From Streptomyces monomycini (GTDB lineage: Bacteria > Actinomycetota > Actinomycetes > Streptomycetales > Streptomycetaceae), in contig NZ_JAFIQY010000059.1 of the NCBI RefSeq assembly GCF_022271435.1, positions 8,023 through 44,287 on the forward strand: a stretch of 36,265 bases of DNA, read 5' to 3'. The position numbers and the translations under genes were made by a program. How positions within the stretch are numbered: position 1 is the stretch's first letter; the number at the start of each line of letters is the position of its first letter. Below the pieces are notes generated by a model that was not told where the DNA came from, searched no databases, and saw only the letters and a program-made list of their open reading frames with translations. Positions 7,595 to 15,500 of the stretch are shown piece by piece.

Positions 7595-8834
7595 GATGCG
7601 GGCCTTCCCGCTCGCCATCCGGCTCCTGCTGGTCAACCAGCTCGGCGTGAACATCGGCTTCTACCTGCTCATCCCGTACCTCGCCACACACCTCGGCCAG
7701 GACCTGGGGATGTCGGCCGCGGTCGTCGGCATCGTGCTGGGCGTCCGCAACCTCAGCCAGCAGGGCCTGTTCATCCTCGGCGGCTCGGCCGCCGACCGGC
7801 TCGGCGCCCGCGGCGTGATCATCGCCGGCTGCGCGCTGCGCACCGTCGGCTTCGCCCTGTTCGCGCTGGGCGACGGGCTGCCCGTCCTGCTGGCCGCCTC
7901 CATACTCAGCGGGCTCGCCGGGGCCCTGTTCAACCCGGCCGTGCGCGCCTACCTGGCGGCGGAGGCGGGGGACCGCAAGGCCGAGGCATTCGCCCTGTTC
8001 AACATCTTCGCGACGACCGGCGCCCTGGTCGGGCCGCTGATCGGCAGCGCCCTGCTGCTGGTCGACTTCCGGGCCTCCGCCCTCACCGCCGCCGCGATCT
8101 TCGCCCTGCTCACCGCCGCGCAGGCCGCCGTGCTGCCCGCCCGCGAGGTGCCCGCCTCCAAGGGCAGCGTGCTCGGTGACTGGCGGGAAGTCCTCGCCAA
8201 CCGGGCGTTCCTGGCCTTCTCCCTCGCCATGGTCGGCATGTTCACCATGGAGAACCAGCTCTACCTGCTGCTCCCGGACGGCGCCCGCAGGGCCACCGGC
8301 TGGGACGGCGCGGCCGGCATCGTCTTCCTCGTCGGCACACTGGCCAACCTCACCCTTCAGATGCGCATCACCCGTTCCCTCAAGGAGCGGGGCAGCCGGG
8401 CGCGTTGGGTCGCCGTCGGGCTGGCGCTGATGGGTGTGGCGTTCGTGCCGCCGATGGTGGTCGCCGGGGCGTCCGCAACGGACGCCGGCGGTGTGGGCGG
8501 GGCCGCGCTCGCTCTCGTACCCGTACTGGCCGGGGCGCTGCTCCTGTATGTCGGCGTCATGATCGCCCAGCCGTTCGTCATGGAGCTGATACCGGAGTTC
8601 GGCCGCGCCGAACTGACCGGTACCTACTTCGGGATCTTCTACGTCGTCTCCGGCATCGCCGCCGCCGTCGGCAACACCGTCGTCGGCTGGGCCATGGACG
8701 CGGGCGGGCACGGCGGCGCCGCCTGGCTGCCCTGGGCGTGCTGCCTCGCCTTCGGCCTCCTGTCGGCGGCGGGCGTCGGCTGGCTGCACCGGCTGCGGGC
8801 CCTGCCCGTACGGGCCGTGGCGGTGACGGCATGA
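7578..8834 (+). CDS. MFS exporter (probable efflux of the operon product)
   Basis: A 418-residue polytopic membrane protein with about 12 hydrophobic segments and the MFS loop signature GGSAADRLGARG after the second or third helix. It belongs to the drug/proton-antiporter-like group used for small-molecule export. The GTG at 7578 is preceded by GAAGGAAAGG. It begins inside the 3' end of the epimerase gene and overlaps the methyltransferase start by ATGA. By position, between biosynthetic and importer genes, it is the expected exporter of the newly made compound, comparable to CntE in the staphylopine locus. Specificity cannot be read from the sequence. Confidence 0.88.
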   Translation: MKTWGEMRAFPLAIRLLLVNQLGVNIGFYLLIPYLATHLGQDLGMSAAVVGIVLGVRNLSQQGLFILGGSAADRLGARGVIIAGCALRTVGFALFALGDGLPVLLAASILSGLAGALFNPAVRAYLAAEAGDRKAEAFALFNIFATTGALVGPLIGSALLLVDFRASALTAAAIFALLTAAQAAVLPAREVPASKGSVLGDWREVLANRAFLAFSLAMVGMFTMENQLYLLLPDGARRATGWDGAAGIVFLVGTLANLTLQMRITRSLKERGSRARWVAVGLALMGVAFVPPMVVAGASATDAGGVGGAALALVPVLAGALLLYVGVMIAQPFVMELIPEFGRAELTGTYFGIFYVVSGIAAAVGNTVVGWAMDAGGHGGAAWLPWACCLAFGLLSAAGVGWLHRLRALPVRAVAVTA

Positions 8835-9691
8835 GCGAGGACACTACCGCCCTTCCGGGCGCGAGGCGCCGTGGCACCGCCCTCCCGGCAGCGCAGCGCA
8901 ATCTGCTGACCGACAACCCCGCACTGTACGAGGCACGCTTCCCCGACCCGGAGCGGCTCGCCGCGCGCTGGGCCGAGGACGTGCTGCGCACCCACAGTGC
9001 CGGGCCGCGCGTCCTCGACATCGGCTGCGGCACCGGACGGGACGCCGCCCATCTGCACACCATGGGCCGTACGGTCATCGGCGCCGACCTCTCGGACACG
9101 ATGCTGGCGTACGCCCGTACCCACCACCCCGGACCCCGCTACAAGCGCGCCGACCTGCGCCGATTCCACCTCATGGACCTCGGCCGGCGGCCGTTCGACG
9201 CCGTGGTCTGCCTGGACAGCGCGCTGCTGTACTGCCACACCAACGACGAACTCGACGGCTTCCTGGCCTCCTGCCGCCGCGCCCTGACACCGGGCGGGAT
9301 GCTGGTCGCCGAAATGCGTAATGGCGCGTTCTTCCTCGGCCGTACGGAACTCCTGGACGCGCCGGCCATCCGTGGTTTCGAGTGGGAAGGCACCGTATAT
9401 CGGTCCGTCACGACCCTCACCGTCGACCGGGCGGCCCAACTCCTGCGCCGACGGCGGGCCTGGTCCACGGAGGACGGCAGACCACCCGTCGAACAGCACT
9501 CTGCCTGGCGGCTGATCTTCCCCCAGGAACTGCGTTATGCGCTGGCCGCGCACGGTTTCACCGTGCTGGAGCTGCACGACGGGCCCGGCCCGCGTACGGA
9601 ACCGCCCTGGCAGCCCGGGGCAACCCCGTCCCCGGGCGGCTCTGCCGACGGAGACCGGTTGCACCTCGTAGCCCGCCTGGGCGACGGCTGA
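8831..9691 (+). CDS. class I SAM-dependent methyltransferase
   Basis: A 286-residue methyltransferase. SAM-binding motif I is VLDIGCGTGRDAAHL (61-75), the acidic residue of motif II is D85 (VIGADLS), followed by an FDAVVCLDSALLY post-motif and a PGGMLVAEM strand. The first 30 residues and the last 30 (Pro/Gly-rich) are outside the fold. ATG overlaps the MFS stop by ATGA. It is followed by 61 bp before the lipoprotein gene, the only real gap in the operon. It could N- or O-methylate the operon's product, but a methyltransferase of this general type cannot be assigned a substrate from its sequence. Confidence 0.85.
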   Translation: MSEDTTALPGARRRGTALPAAQRNLLTDNPALYEARFPDPERLAARWAEDVLRTHSAGPRVLDIGCGTGRDAAHLHTMGRTVIGADLSDTMLAYARTHHPGPRYKRADLRRFHLMDLGRRPFDAVVCLDSALLYCHTNDELDGFLASCRRALTPGGMLVAEMRNGAFFLGRTELLDAPAIRGFEWEGTVYRSVTTLTVDRAAQLLRRRRAWSTEDGRPPVEQHSAWRLIFPQELRYALAAHGFTVLELHDGPGPRTEPPWQPGATPSPGGSADGDRLHLVARLGDG

Positions 9692-9752
9692 ACGTTCCGC
9701 CGCCCCTGCCTCTCTTCTCTTCCCACCCACTCCTCACGAGGCGAGACCCACC

Positions 9753-11351
9753 ATGACCGAACTCCCTCCCTCCGACCGGGAACCCGTCGAGCCGTCCAGT
9801 CTGCGGCGGCGCGGCTTCCTCGCCGCGACCGCGGGCGCCACGGCCACCGCCGGGCTCGTTCTGGCCGGCTGCGGTACCGGATCCGGCTCGCCGGGCACCG
9901 GCGGCGGCACACCCCGGCGCGGCGGCCGGCTGCGCGCCGCCTTCGCCGGCGGCGGCGCCTCCGAGACCCTCGACCCGCACCTGGGTAACCTCTTCGCCGA
10001 CGCCGCCCGCGCCAAGGCCCTCTACGACAAGCTGGCCGACTGCGGCACCGACATGTCCGCGCGCCCCCGTCTGGCCGCCAAGTGGGAGCCCAACGACACC
10101 CTCGACCGCTGGCGGGTCACGCTGCGCAAGGCCACCTTCCACAACGGCAAGCCGGTCACCGCCGAGGACGTCCTCTACAGCTTCCGCCGCATAGCCGACC
10201 CCAAGAAGGCGTACCGCGCCAAGGCGTCCCTGGAGCCCATCGACCTGGCCGCCAGCCGTGCGACGTCCCCGGACACCGTCGAGTTCCGCCTCAAGCGCCC
10301 CACCGCCGAATTCCCCAACGTGCTCGCCGCGTTCGGCGCGTACATCGTCCCGGGCGGCACGACCACCGCCGACTTCGCCCGGCCGATCGGCTCCGGCCCC
10401 TTCCGCTTCGTCTCCTTCACACCCGGCCGCTCCTGCGTCGTCAAGCGCAACGACGCCTACTGGGACGGCGCGCCGCACCTGGACGAGCTGGAGTTCGTCG
10501 TCGCCAACGAGGAGTCCGCGCGGATCAACGCCCTGCTCGGCGGCCAAGTCGAGTACGCGCACGAACTCAACCCCACCACCGCGCGCGCCCACGAGGGCAA
10601 GGGCCAGATCGAGATCGTCCGGCTGCGCAACAGCGCCATGCAGTCCTTCGCGATGAAGACCGACCGGGCCCCCTTCGACGACAAGCGGGTCCGCGAGGCG
10701 TTCTTCCTCATCGCCGACCGCAAGGAACTCGTCGACGGTGCGCTCTCCGGTGCCGGCGAGATGGGCAACGACCTGTTCGGGAAGGGGTACGAGTACTACG
10801 CCGCCGACCTGCCGCAGCGCCACCAGGACCTCGACCGGGCCCGCCACCTCCTCAAGCAGGCCGGCGCCGAGGACCTGCGCGTCACCCTCGACACCTCGCC
10901 CGTCGCCGCCGGGTTCACCGAGGCGGCCGGCATCTTCCGCGACCAGGCCGCCAAGGCGGGCGTGACCGTACAGGTGAAGTCCGGCAGCAAGGACAGCTAC
11001 TGGAGCGACATCCTCGACTCCGGCACCCTGTGCTGCTACCGCTCCGGCGCCATGCCCATCGAATCGCACTTCTCCCAGCGGCTGCTGAGCGATTCGACCA
11101 CCAACGCCACCAAGTGGCGGCACAAGGACTTCGACGCCCTGTACCAGCAGGCCCAGTCCACCAAGGACAAGAAGGAACGGGCGGCGGTGTACGGACGGAT
11201 GCAGCGCCGCCTGTACGCCGAGGGCGGCTTCCTGGTGTGGGGCTTCGCGGACTGGATCGTCGGCACCTCCCGCCGCGTGCACGGTGTGGCGCGCGACGCG
11301 CCCGCGAACACTTTGGACTGGGCGCGCTTCGACACGGTGTGGCTGGCGTGA
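9753..11351 (+). CDS. ABC importer substrate-binding lipoprotein (peptide/nickel SBP_bac_5 family)
   Basis: A 532-residue extracellular solute-binding protein of the DppA/OppA/NikA family. The N-terminus has a twin-arginine stretch RRRGFL (18-23) and the lipobox LAGC with the lipidated Cys40, so it is probably Tat-exported and membrane-anchored. Typical family features are LDPHLGNLFADAARAKALYD near the start of the mature protein, VTLRKATFHNGKPVTAEDVLYSF in domain I, and the NDAYWDGAP loop. Family members bind oligopeptides, nickel or metal-chelator complexes. Upstream, GAGGCGAG at 9738-9745 serves as ribosome-binding site. Its stop overlaps the GTG proposed for the first permease. By analogy with CntA it may bind the re-entering metal-metallophore complex. 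Confidence 0.9.
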   Translation: MTELPPSDREPVEPSSLRRRGFLAATAGATATAGLVLAGCGTGSGSPGTGGGTPRRGGRLRAAFAGGGASETLDPHLGNLFADAARAKALYDKLADCGTDMSARPRLAAKWEPNDTLDRWRVTLRKATFHNGKPVTAEDVLYSFRRIADPKKAYRAKASLEPIDLAASRATSPDTVEFRLKRPTAEFPNVLAAFGAYIVPGGTTTADFARPIGSGPFRFVSFTPGRSCVVKRNDAYWDGAPHLDELEFVVANEESARINALLGGQVEYAHELNPTTARAHEGKGQIEIVRLRNSAMQSFAMKTDRAPFDDKRVREAFFLIADRKELVDGALSGAGEMGNDLFGKGYEYYAADLPQRHQDLDRARHLLKQAGAEDLRVTLDTSPVAAGFTEAAGIFRDQAAKAGVTVQVKSGSKDSYWSDILDSGTLCCYRSGAMPIESHFSQRLLSDSTTNATKWRHKDFDALYQQAQSTKDKKERAAVYGRMQRRLYAEGGFLVWGFADWIVGTSRRVHGVARDAPANTLDWARFDTVWLA

Positions 11352-12421
11352 GCGCACCTGTCGCGCCGCCTCGGCGGCTGGCTGATCGTGCTGGGCGTGG
11401 TGGGCGAGACGGGCGCGCCGGGCGTGGTGGGCGAGACGGGCGCGCCGGACGTGCCGTATCCGTCGTACCGGCCGTGCTGCGATCCTGGCTCGCGCGCCGG
11501 CTGCTGCTCGGTGTGGCGCAGACCGCCGCCGTCGTGCTGCTGGTCTTCGTGCTCACCGAGGCGCTGCCCGGGGACGCCGCCGTCGCCCTGGCGGGTGACC
11601 AGCCCGACCCGGCCCGCATCGCGGCCATCCGTACGGAGATGGGCCTGGACCGTCCGGCCGCCGAACGGCTCGCCGACTGGGTCCTCGGGCTGCTCCACGG
11701 CGACCTCGGGACCTCGCTGGCCTCCGGCCGGCCCGTCGCGGCGTACCTCGCCGACGGCTTCGGGCCCACCCTGCTGCTCGCCGCCATCACCGTGACGCTG
11801 CTGGTACCGGCCGGGGTCGGGCTCGGCGTCCTGGCCGCACGCCGCGAGGGCTCCCTCGCGGACCGGCTCGTCAGCTCCACGACCCTGGCGGTCTACGCCG
11901 TACCGGAGTTCGCCCTCGGCGTGCTGCTGATCACCCTCTTCGCGCTCCGGCTCGGCTGGCTGCCGCCGACCGCCGTCGGCTCCGGCGGCGACCTGCTCGC
12001 CCAGCCGGCCGTCCTGGTCCTGCCCGTCCTCGTGCTGCTCTCCCGCCCCGTGTGCTCGATCAGCCGCCTGGTACGGGCCGGAATGATCGACGCGCTGCGC
12101 TCCCCGTACGCCCGGCAGGCGGCCCGCTACGGGCTGTCCGCGGCGCGCGTCCGGTACGCGCACGCCCTGCCGAACGCCCTCGCGCCCGCCGCCCAGCAAC
12201 TCGCCCGTACCGTCGACTGGCTGCTGTGCGGAGTGATCGTCGTCGAGGCGCTGTTCGTCATCCCGGGCCTGGGCACGGTGTTGATGAACGCGGTCGCCGA
12301 ACGCGACGTCCCCGTGGTCCAGGGCCTGGCCGTGGTCTTCGGCCTCGTCGCGGTCGTCCTCAACCTCGGCGCGGACCTGGTCGCCCGCCGACTCGCGCCC
12401 CGGGCGGGGGTGGCGGCGTGA
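11348..12421 (+). CDS. ABC importer permease 1 (DppB/NikB type)
   Basis: About 357 residues if translation starts at the GTG (11348) that overlaps the lipoprotein stop as GTGA. A later GTG at 11474 would give a 315-residue protein starting immediately before the first membrane helix, which is closer to the family norm. From there the protein is a normal DppB/NikB permease: helix 1, a periplasmic segment with ALPGDAAVALAGDQPD, about six helices, and the cytoplasmic EAA-like loop near RSPYARQAARYGLSAARVRYAHALPNA. The extra N-terminus of about 40 residues is basic, Gly/Arg-rich and made largely of a duplicated 9-residue unit from a 27-bp tandem repeat. The start is therefore uncertain. The 3' end overlaps the next gene as TGATG. 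Confidence 0.85.
   Translation: MSAPVAPPRRLADRAGRGGRDGRAGRGGRDGRAGRAVSVVPAVLRSWLARRLLLGVAQTAAVVLLVFVLTEALPGDAAVALAGDQPDPARIAAIRTEMGLDRPAAERLADWVLGLLHGDLGTSLASGRPVAAYLADGFGPTLLLAAITVTLLVPAGVGLGVLAARREGSLADRLVSSTTLAVYAVPEFALGVLLITLFALRLGWLPPTAVGSGGDLLAQPAVLVLPVLVLLSRPVCSISRLVRAGMIDALRSPYARQAARYGLSAARVRYAHALPNALAPAAQQLARTVDWLLCGVIVVEALFVIPGLGTVLMNAVAERDVPVVQGLAVVFGLVAVVLNLGADLVARRLAPRAGVAA
11393..11446 (+). repeat. 27-bp perfect tandem duplication in permease 1 N-terminus
   Basis: Two identical 27-bp copies, 11393-11419 and 11420-11446, in frame with the longer permease ORF, where they encode a duplicated GRGGRDGRA peptide. They lie between the two possible start codons (11348 and 11474). They may therefore be untranslated spacer or a basic N-terminal extension. 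Confidence 0.9.
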
Positions 12422-12588
12422 TGCGGAAGTCGATGGGGGCGGTTGTGCGGGGGGCCGGCCGAATGCGCAGGTGCAAGGGCACGACGGTACGGAGGCCTGG
12501 CCTGATGCGGAAGTCCGACGGTTCGGTTGTGCGGCGGCCCGGTCTGCTGCGGAAGCCGGACGGCACGATGGTGCGGCGGCCGGGCCTG
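12421..12588 (+). repeat. 4 x 42-bp tandem repeat encoding a 14-residue basic peptide
   Basis: Four successive in-frame 42-bp units at the very start of permease 2 encode the 14-residue pattern M/L-R-K/R-x-x-G-x-x-V-R-R-P-G-L, with progressive divergence; the first copy is the most different. The unit length is a multiple of three, so copy-number change keeps the frame open. Confidence 0.9.
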
Positions 12589-13548
12589 GCCGGACTGCTG
12601 ATCGCCGGTGTCCCCCTCCTCCTCGCCCTCCTCGGGCCGCTGCTGGCCGGCGAACCCGGCCCGCGGACCGCGTCCTTCACGCTCGGCGGCGGCCACTGGC
12701 TCGGCACCGACTTCGTCGGCCGCGACGTGGGGCGGCAGATCCTGCTCGGCGGGCAGTCGGTGGTGCTCGTCGCGCTGGCCGCCACCGCACTCGCCTATGC
12801 GGTCGCCGTCCCGCTGGGGCTGGCCGCCGCCCTCACCCACCGCACCTGGCTCGAAGAACTGCTGATGCGCCCGCTGGACGTGCTGCTCGCGGTGCCGTCG
12901 CTGCTGCTGATCCTGCTGGTCGCCGCCGTCTTCTCGCCCGGCGCCGCGGGGCTCGCCCTGCTGGTGGCCCTCGTCAACATCCCGGACGCGGCCAGAATCG
13001 TCCGCGCCGCCGCCTCGGAAGCGGCCGCGCGCCCGGCCGTCGAAGCGCTGCGCATGCAGGGCGAGACCTGGTGGCGTACGGCGGTCGGCTACGTCGGCCG
13101 GTCCGCACTGCGCACCTTCGCCGCCGACGCGGGCGTCCGCCTGACCGGCGTGCTCTACCTCGTCGCCACCGCCGCCTTCCTGGGCGTGGGCGTGGAACCT
13201 GACGCGGCGGACTGGGCGGTCATGGTCGACCGGAACCGCACCGGCCTCTTCGTGCAGCCGTGGGCCGTAGTGGTGCCGGCACTGTTGATCGTGGCGCTGT
13301 CGATGGGCGGGAACTTGGTCGTTGACGCGGTGCTGGGCGGGCAGGGACGGGGCGCGGGGGCGGGTGTATCTGATGCGCCCGATGCAACTGATGCGCCCGA
13401 TGCAACCGATGCGTCCGAAGTTCCCCTCAAGCCCGCTGCGCCCGACCTGCCTGCTGTCACTGACGCGACCTATACGCCCGAAATGGCCGATGCGTCCAAC
13501 ATGGCCGTTGCGGCTGACGTTCTCGATACGAAGGAGGGAAGCCGGTGA
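12421..13548 (+). CDS. ABC importer permease 2 (DppC/NikC type) with repeated N- and C-terminal tails
   Basis: A 375-residue permease. Residues about 57-310 form the normal DppC/NikC core: helix 1 LAGLLIAGVPLLLALL, the HWLGTDFVGRDVGRQIL motif typical of the family, then five more helices with an EAA-like loop near AARPAVEALRMQGETWWR. The first 56 residues are four copies of a 14-residue basic unit of the form MRKSDGSVVRRPGL. The C-terminal 60 residues are Asp/Ala/Pro-rich and start with tandem DAPDAT units; both are foreign to the family. The ATG at 12421 overlaps the upstream stop, and the stop overlaps the ATPase GTG. An internal start after the repeats cannot be excluded. Confidence 0.88.
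   Translation: MRKSMGAVVRGAGRMRRCKGTTVRRPGLMRKSDGSVVRRPGLLRKPDGTMVRRPGLAGLLIAGVPLLLALLGPLLAGEPGPRTASFTLGGGHWLGTDFVGRDVGRQILLGGQSVVLVALAATALAYAVAVPLGLAAALTHRTWLEELLMRPLDVLLAVPSLLLILLVAAVFSPGAAGLALLVALVNIPDAARIVRAAASEAAARPAVEALRMQGETWWRTAVGYVGRSALRTFAADAGVRLTGVLYLVATAAFLGVGVEPDAADWAVMVDRNRTGLFVQPWAVVVPALLIVALSMGGNLVVDAVLGGQGRGAGAGVSDAPDATDAPDATDASEVPLKPAAPDLPAVTDATYTPEMADASNMAVAADVLDTKEGSR
13372..13407 (+). repeat. 2 x 18-bp tandem repeat (DAPDAT) in permease 2 tail
   Basis: Two 18-bp units (13372-13389, 13390-13407) differing at one base, followed by a partial third. They encode DAPDATDAPDAT in the acidic C-terminal tail after the last membrane helix. Confidence 0.85.
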
Positions 13549-15275
13549 GCGCGGCAGCGGACGTCGTCGCCGAGGTCGAGGACCTACGGGTGGAGGTCGG
13601 CGGCCGGGCCGTCGTCGACGGAGTGAGCCTGCGGGTCCGCGCGGGCACGGTGACCGCCCTGGTCGGTGCCTCCGGCAGCGGCAAGACCACGACCGGCCTG
13701 GCCCTGCTCGGCGCGTACCCGCCGGGCGCCCGGGTCTCCGGGACCGTGACGGTCACGGACCACCTGGTCGGCCACGTACCGCAGCACCCGGCGGCGGTCC
13801 TCAACCCCGCCCGCCGAGCCGGCGCCCTGCTGGCCGACATCGCCCGTACCCAGGTACGCCACCTGCCGCGTCGCGAACGCGTCCGGGCTGCCGAAACCCG
13901 TATCAACGAGGCACTTTCCCGCGCCCAACTCACCGGCTCCTCCGAACTGCTGCGCCGATACCCGCACCAGCTGTCCGGCGGCCAGCAGCAGCGTGTCGTG
14001 CTGGCCCAGGCCCTGCTGCTGGGCGCCCGCGTCGTGGTCGCCGACGAACCGACCACCGGACAGGACGCCCTCACCAAGCGTCGCATCGTCGCGGAGCTGG
14101 TGTCGGTCGTCCGGCAGGGCATCGGCGTCCTGCTGCTGAGCCACGACCTGGACGTGGTGCGCGAACTGGCCGACGAGGTCGTGATCCTGAAGGACGGGCG
14201 TGTGGTCGAGTCGGGTCCTGTGGAGCAGATGACGACGGGGGCCCGGCACGCGTGGACACGTCAGTTGTTCGGGGCAGGGGAGGGGGGCGGCTCCGTACCG
14301 GGAGAGAGGGCCGACGCTGACTCTGACACGACCCCGGAGGTGAGGGACGATGCCGATGACGGTCCCGGCACTGAACCAGCCCCGGAGGTGAAGGGCGATA
14401 TCGATACAGAGGCGGCCCCGGAGGTGAAGGGGGATATCGGTACAGAGGCGGCCCCGGATGTAGAGGGCAATACCGTCCTCGAAGTACGGCACCTGACCGC
14501 CCGCCACCGTGGCGGCGGAACTCGTCGCACCGTTGACGTGCTGCGTGATGCCTCCTTGCGCGTCCGGCCCGGCGAGCGGGTGGCGATCGTCGGCCGTTCC
14601 GGCAGCGGAAAGACCACGCTCGGCCGGTGCCTGGCCGGACTGCACCGTACGTACGACGGCGAGGTCCACCTCGACGGCGTACCGCTGCCCCGCAGCCTGC
14701 GCGACCGTACGCCCCGACAACTGGCCGCAGTGCAATACGTGTTCCAGGACGCGCAGTCCTCCTTCGACGAGCACCGCACACTGCTGGCACAGGTCGCGCG
14801 CACGGCGGTGCGCCTGCGCGGCGCCACGCCCGCGGACGCCGCGCGGGAGGCGGAGGCGCTGCTTGCCGAGGTCGGGCTTCGAGATCAGCACTTCCACAAC
14901 CGCCCGGGTCGGCTCTCCGGAGGCGAACTCCAGCGCGCGGCACTCGCCCGCGCCCTGCTCGCCCACCCCCGCGTCCTGGTCTGTGACGAGATCACCTCGG
15001 GCCTGGACACGGTGACTCGGCGTACCATCCTCGCCGTCCTCGACCGGCTGCTGCGCGACCAGCCGGACCTGGCACTGGTGTGGATCACCCACGACCTGGA
15101 CACGGCCGCCCGAGCCGACCGCATCCTGGTACTGGACGCCGGTGACGTGGTCGAACAGGGCCCCACCGTCCACGTCCTCACGGCCCCCGGACACCCCTTC
15201 ACCGCGGCCCTCGTCGAGGCCTCGGAGGAGAGGCGCGAGGCGATCCGGGAACCGCGTACGGCGTCACGTGCTTAA
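13545..15275 (+). CDS. fused double ABC ATPase of the importer (DppD-DppF type)
   Basis: A 576-residue protein with two complete nucleotide-binding domains in one chain. Domain 1 (about 8-240) has Walker A GASGSGKTT (41-49), signature LSGGQQQR and Walker B VVVADEPT. Domain 2 (about 305-560) has Walker A GRSGSGKTT near 349, signature LSGGELQR and Walker B VLVCDEIT. In domain 2 the residue after the catalytic acid is Ile, not Pro, a common variant. Between them is an acidic linker of about 65 residues containing a tandem 12-residue repeat. It powers the importer together with the two permeases, completing the SBP + 2 TMD + 2 NBD set. GTG at 13545 overlaps the permease stop (GTGA), and AAGGAGGGAA lies just upstream. 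It is the last gene of the operon; a hairpin follows at 15408. Confidence 0.92.
   Translation: MSAAADVVAEVEDLRVEVGGRAVVDGVSLRVRAGTVTALVGASGSGKTTTGLALLGAYPPGARVSGTVTVTDHLVGHVPQHPAAVLNPARRAGALLADIARTQVRHLPRRERVRAAETRINEALSRAQLTGSSELLRRYPHQLSGGQQQRVVLAQALLLGARVVVADEPTTGQDALTKRRIVAELVSVVRQGIGVLLLSHDLDVVRELADEVVILKDGRVVESGPVEQMTTGARHAWTRQLFGAGEGGGSVPGERADADSDTTPEVRDDADDGPGTEPAPEVKGDIDTEAAPEVKGDIGTEAAPDVEGNTVLEVRHLTARHRGGGTRRTVDVLRDASLRVRPGERVAIVGRSGSGKTTLGRCLAGLHRTYDGEVHLDGVPLPRSLRDRTPRQLAAVQYVFQDAQSSFDEHRTLLAQVARTAVRLRGATPADAAREAEALLAEVGLRDQHFHNRPGRLSGGELQRAALARALLAHPRVLVCDEITSGLDTVTRRTILAVLDRLLRDQPDLALVWITHDLDTAARADRILVLDAGDVVEQGPTVHVLTAPGHPFTAALVEASEERREAIREPRTASRA
14384..14455 (+). repeat. 2 x 36-bp tandem repeat in the inter-ATPase linker
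   Basis: Two 36-bp copies (14384-14419, 14420-14455) with two mismatches, plus a degenerate part-copy after them. They encode the acidic 12-residue unit PEVKGDIDTEAA in the linker joining the two nucleotide-binding domains. Confidence 0.9.
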
Positions 15276-15350
15276 GGGAGGTCACGGACGGTCGAGCGTG
15301 GTCAGCGGAAGGAGCCAAGTGCGGCCAGGGGGAGGCCAAGGAAGAGCAAC

Positions 15351-15400
15351 GGAGACCGACGGAGACCGACGGAGACCGACGGAGACTGACGGAGACCGTG
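15351..15400. repeat. 5 x 10-bp tandem repeat downstream of the operon
   Basis: Five consecutive 10-bp units of GGAGACCGAC type (fourth and fifth with small changes) lie between the operon's stop codon and the hairpin at 15408. The 10-bp period is not a multiple of three and the region has no plausible CDS. Confidence 0.9.
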
Positions 15401-15407
15401 GCTGGCC

Positions 15408-15439
15408 GCGGCCTCCTGCGGCCTGCCGCGGGAGGCCGC
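15408..15439. terminator. bidirectional hairpin terminator candidate
   Basis: Arms at 15408-15422 and 15425-15439 pair over 15 positions with a single mismatch (a possible G-U pair in one direction) and only two bases between the arms. It stands between two convergent genes, the importer ATPase (ends 15275) and a methyltransferase (ends 15501), where a terminator serving both is expected. No U-tract follows, as is common in Streptomyces. Confidence 0.65.
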
Positions 15440-15500
15440 AGACGCCCCTGGCACGTCCAGCCGTCCCCTCTCCCCGGCCTCTCTCCCCGCCCCCTCGTCG

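Noticed and set aside
3161..15275. Naming the operon as staphylopine-, EDDS- or nickel-uptake-specific
   Set aside because: No CntL/CntM homologue is visible, the full aes enzyme set is not present, and importer family alone does not fix the substrate.
15351..15400. CRISPR array
   Set aside because: The units are 10 bp and directly adjacent without spacers; likewise the 21-bp array at 16300 has no spacers and no cas genes are present.
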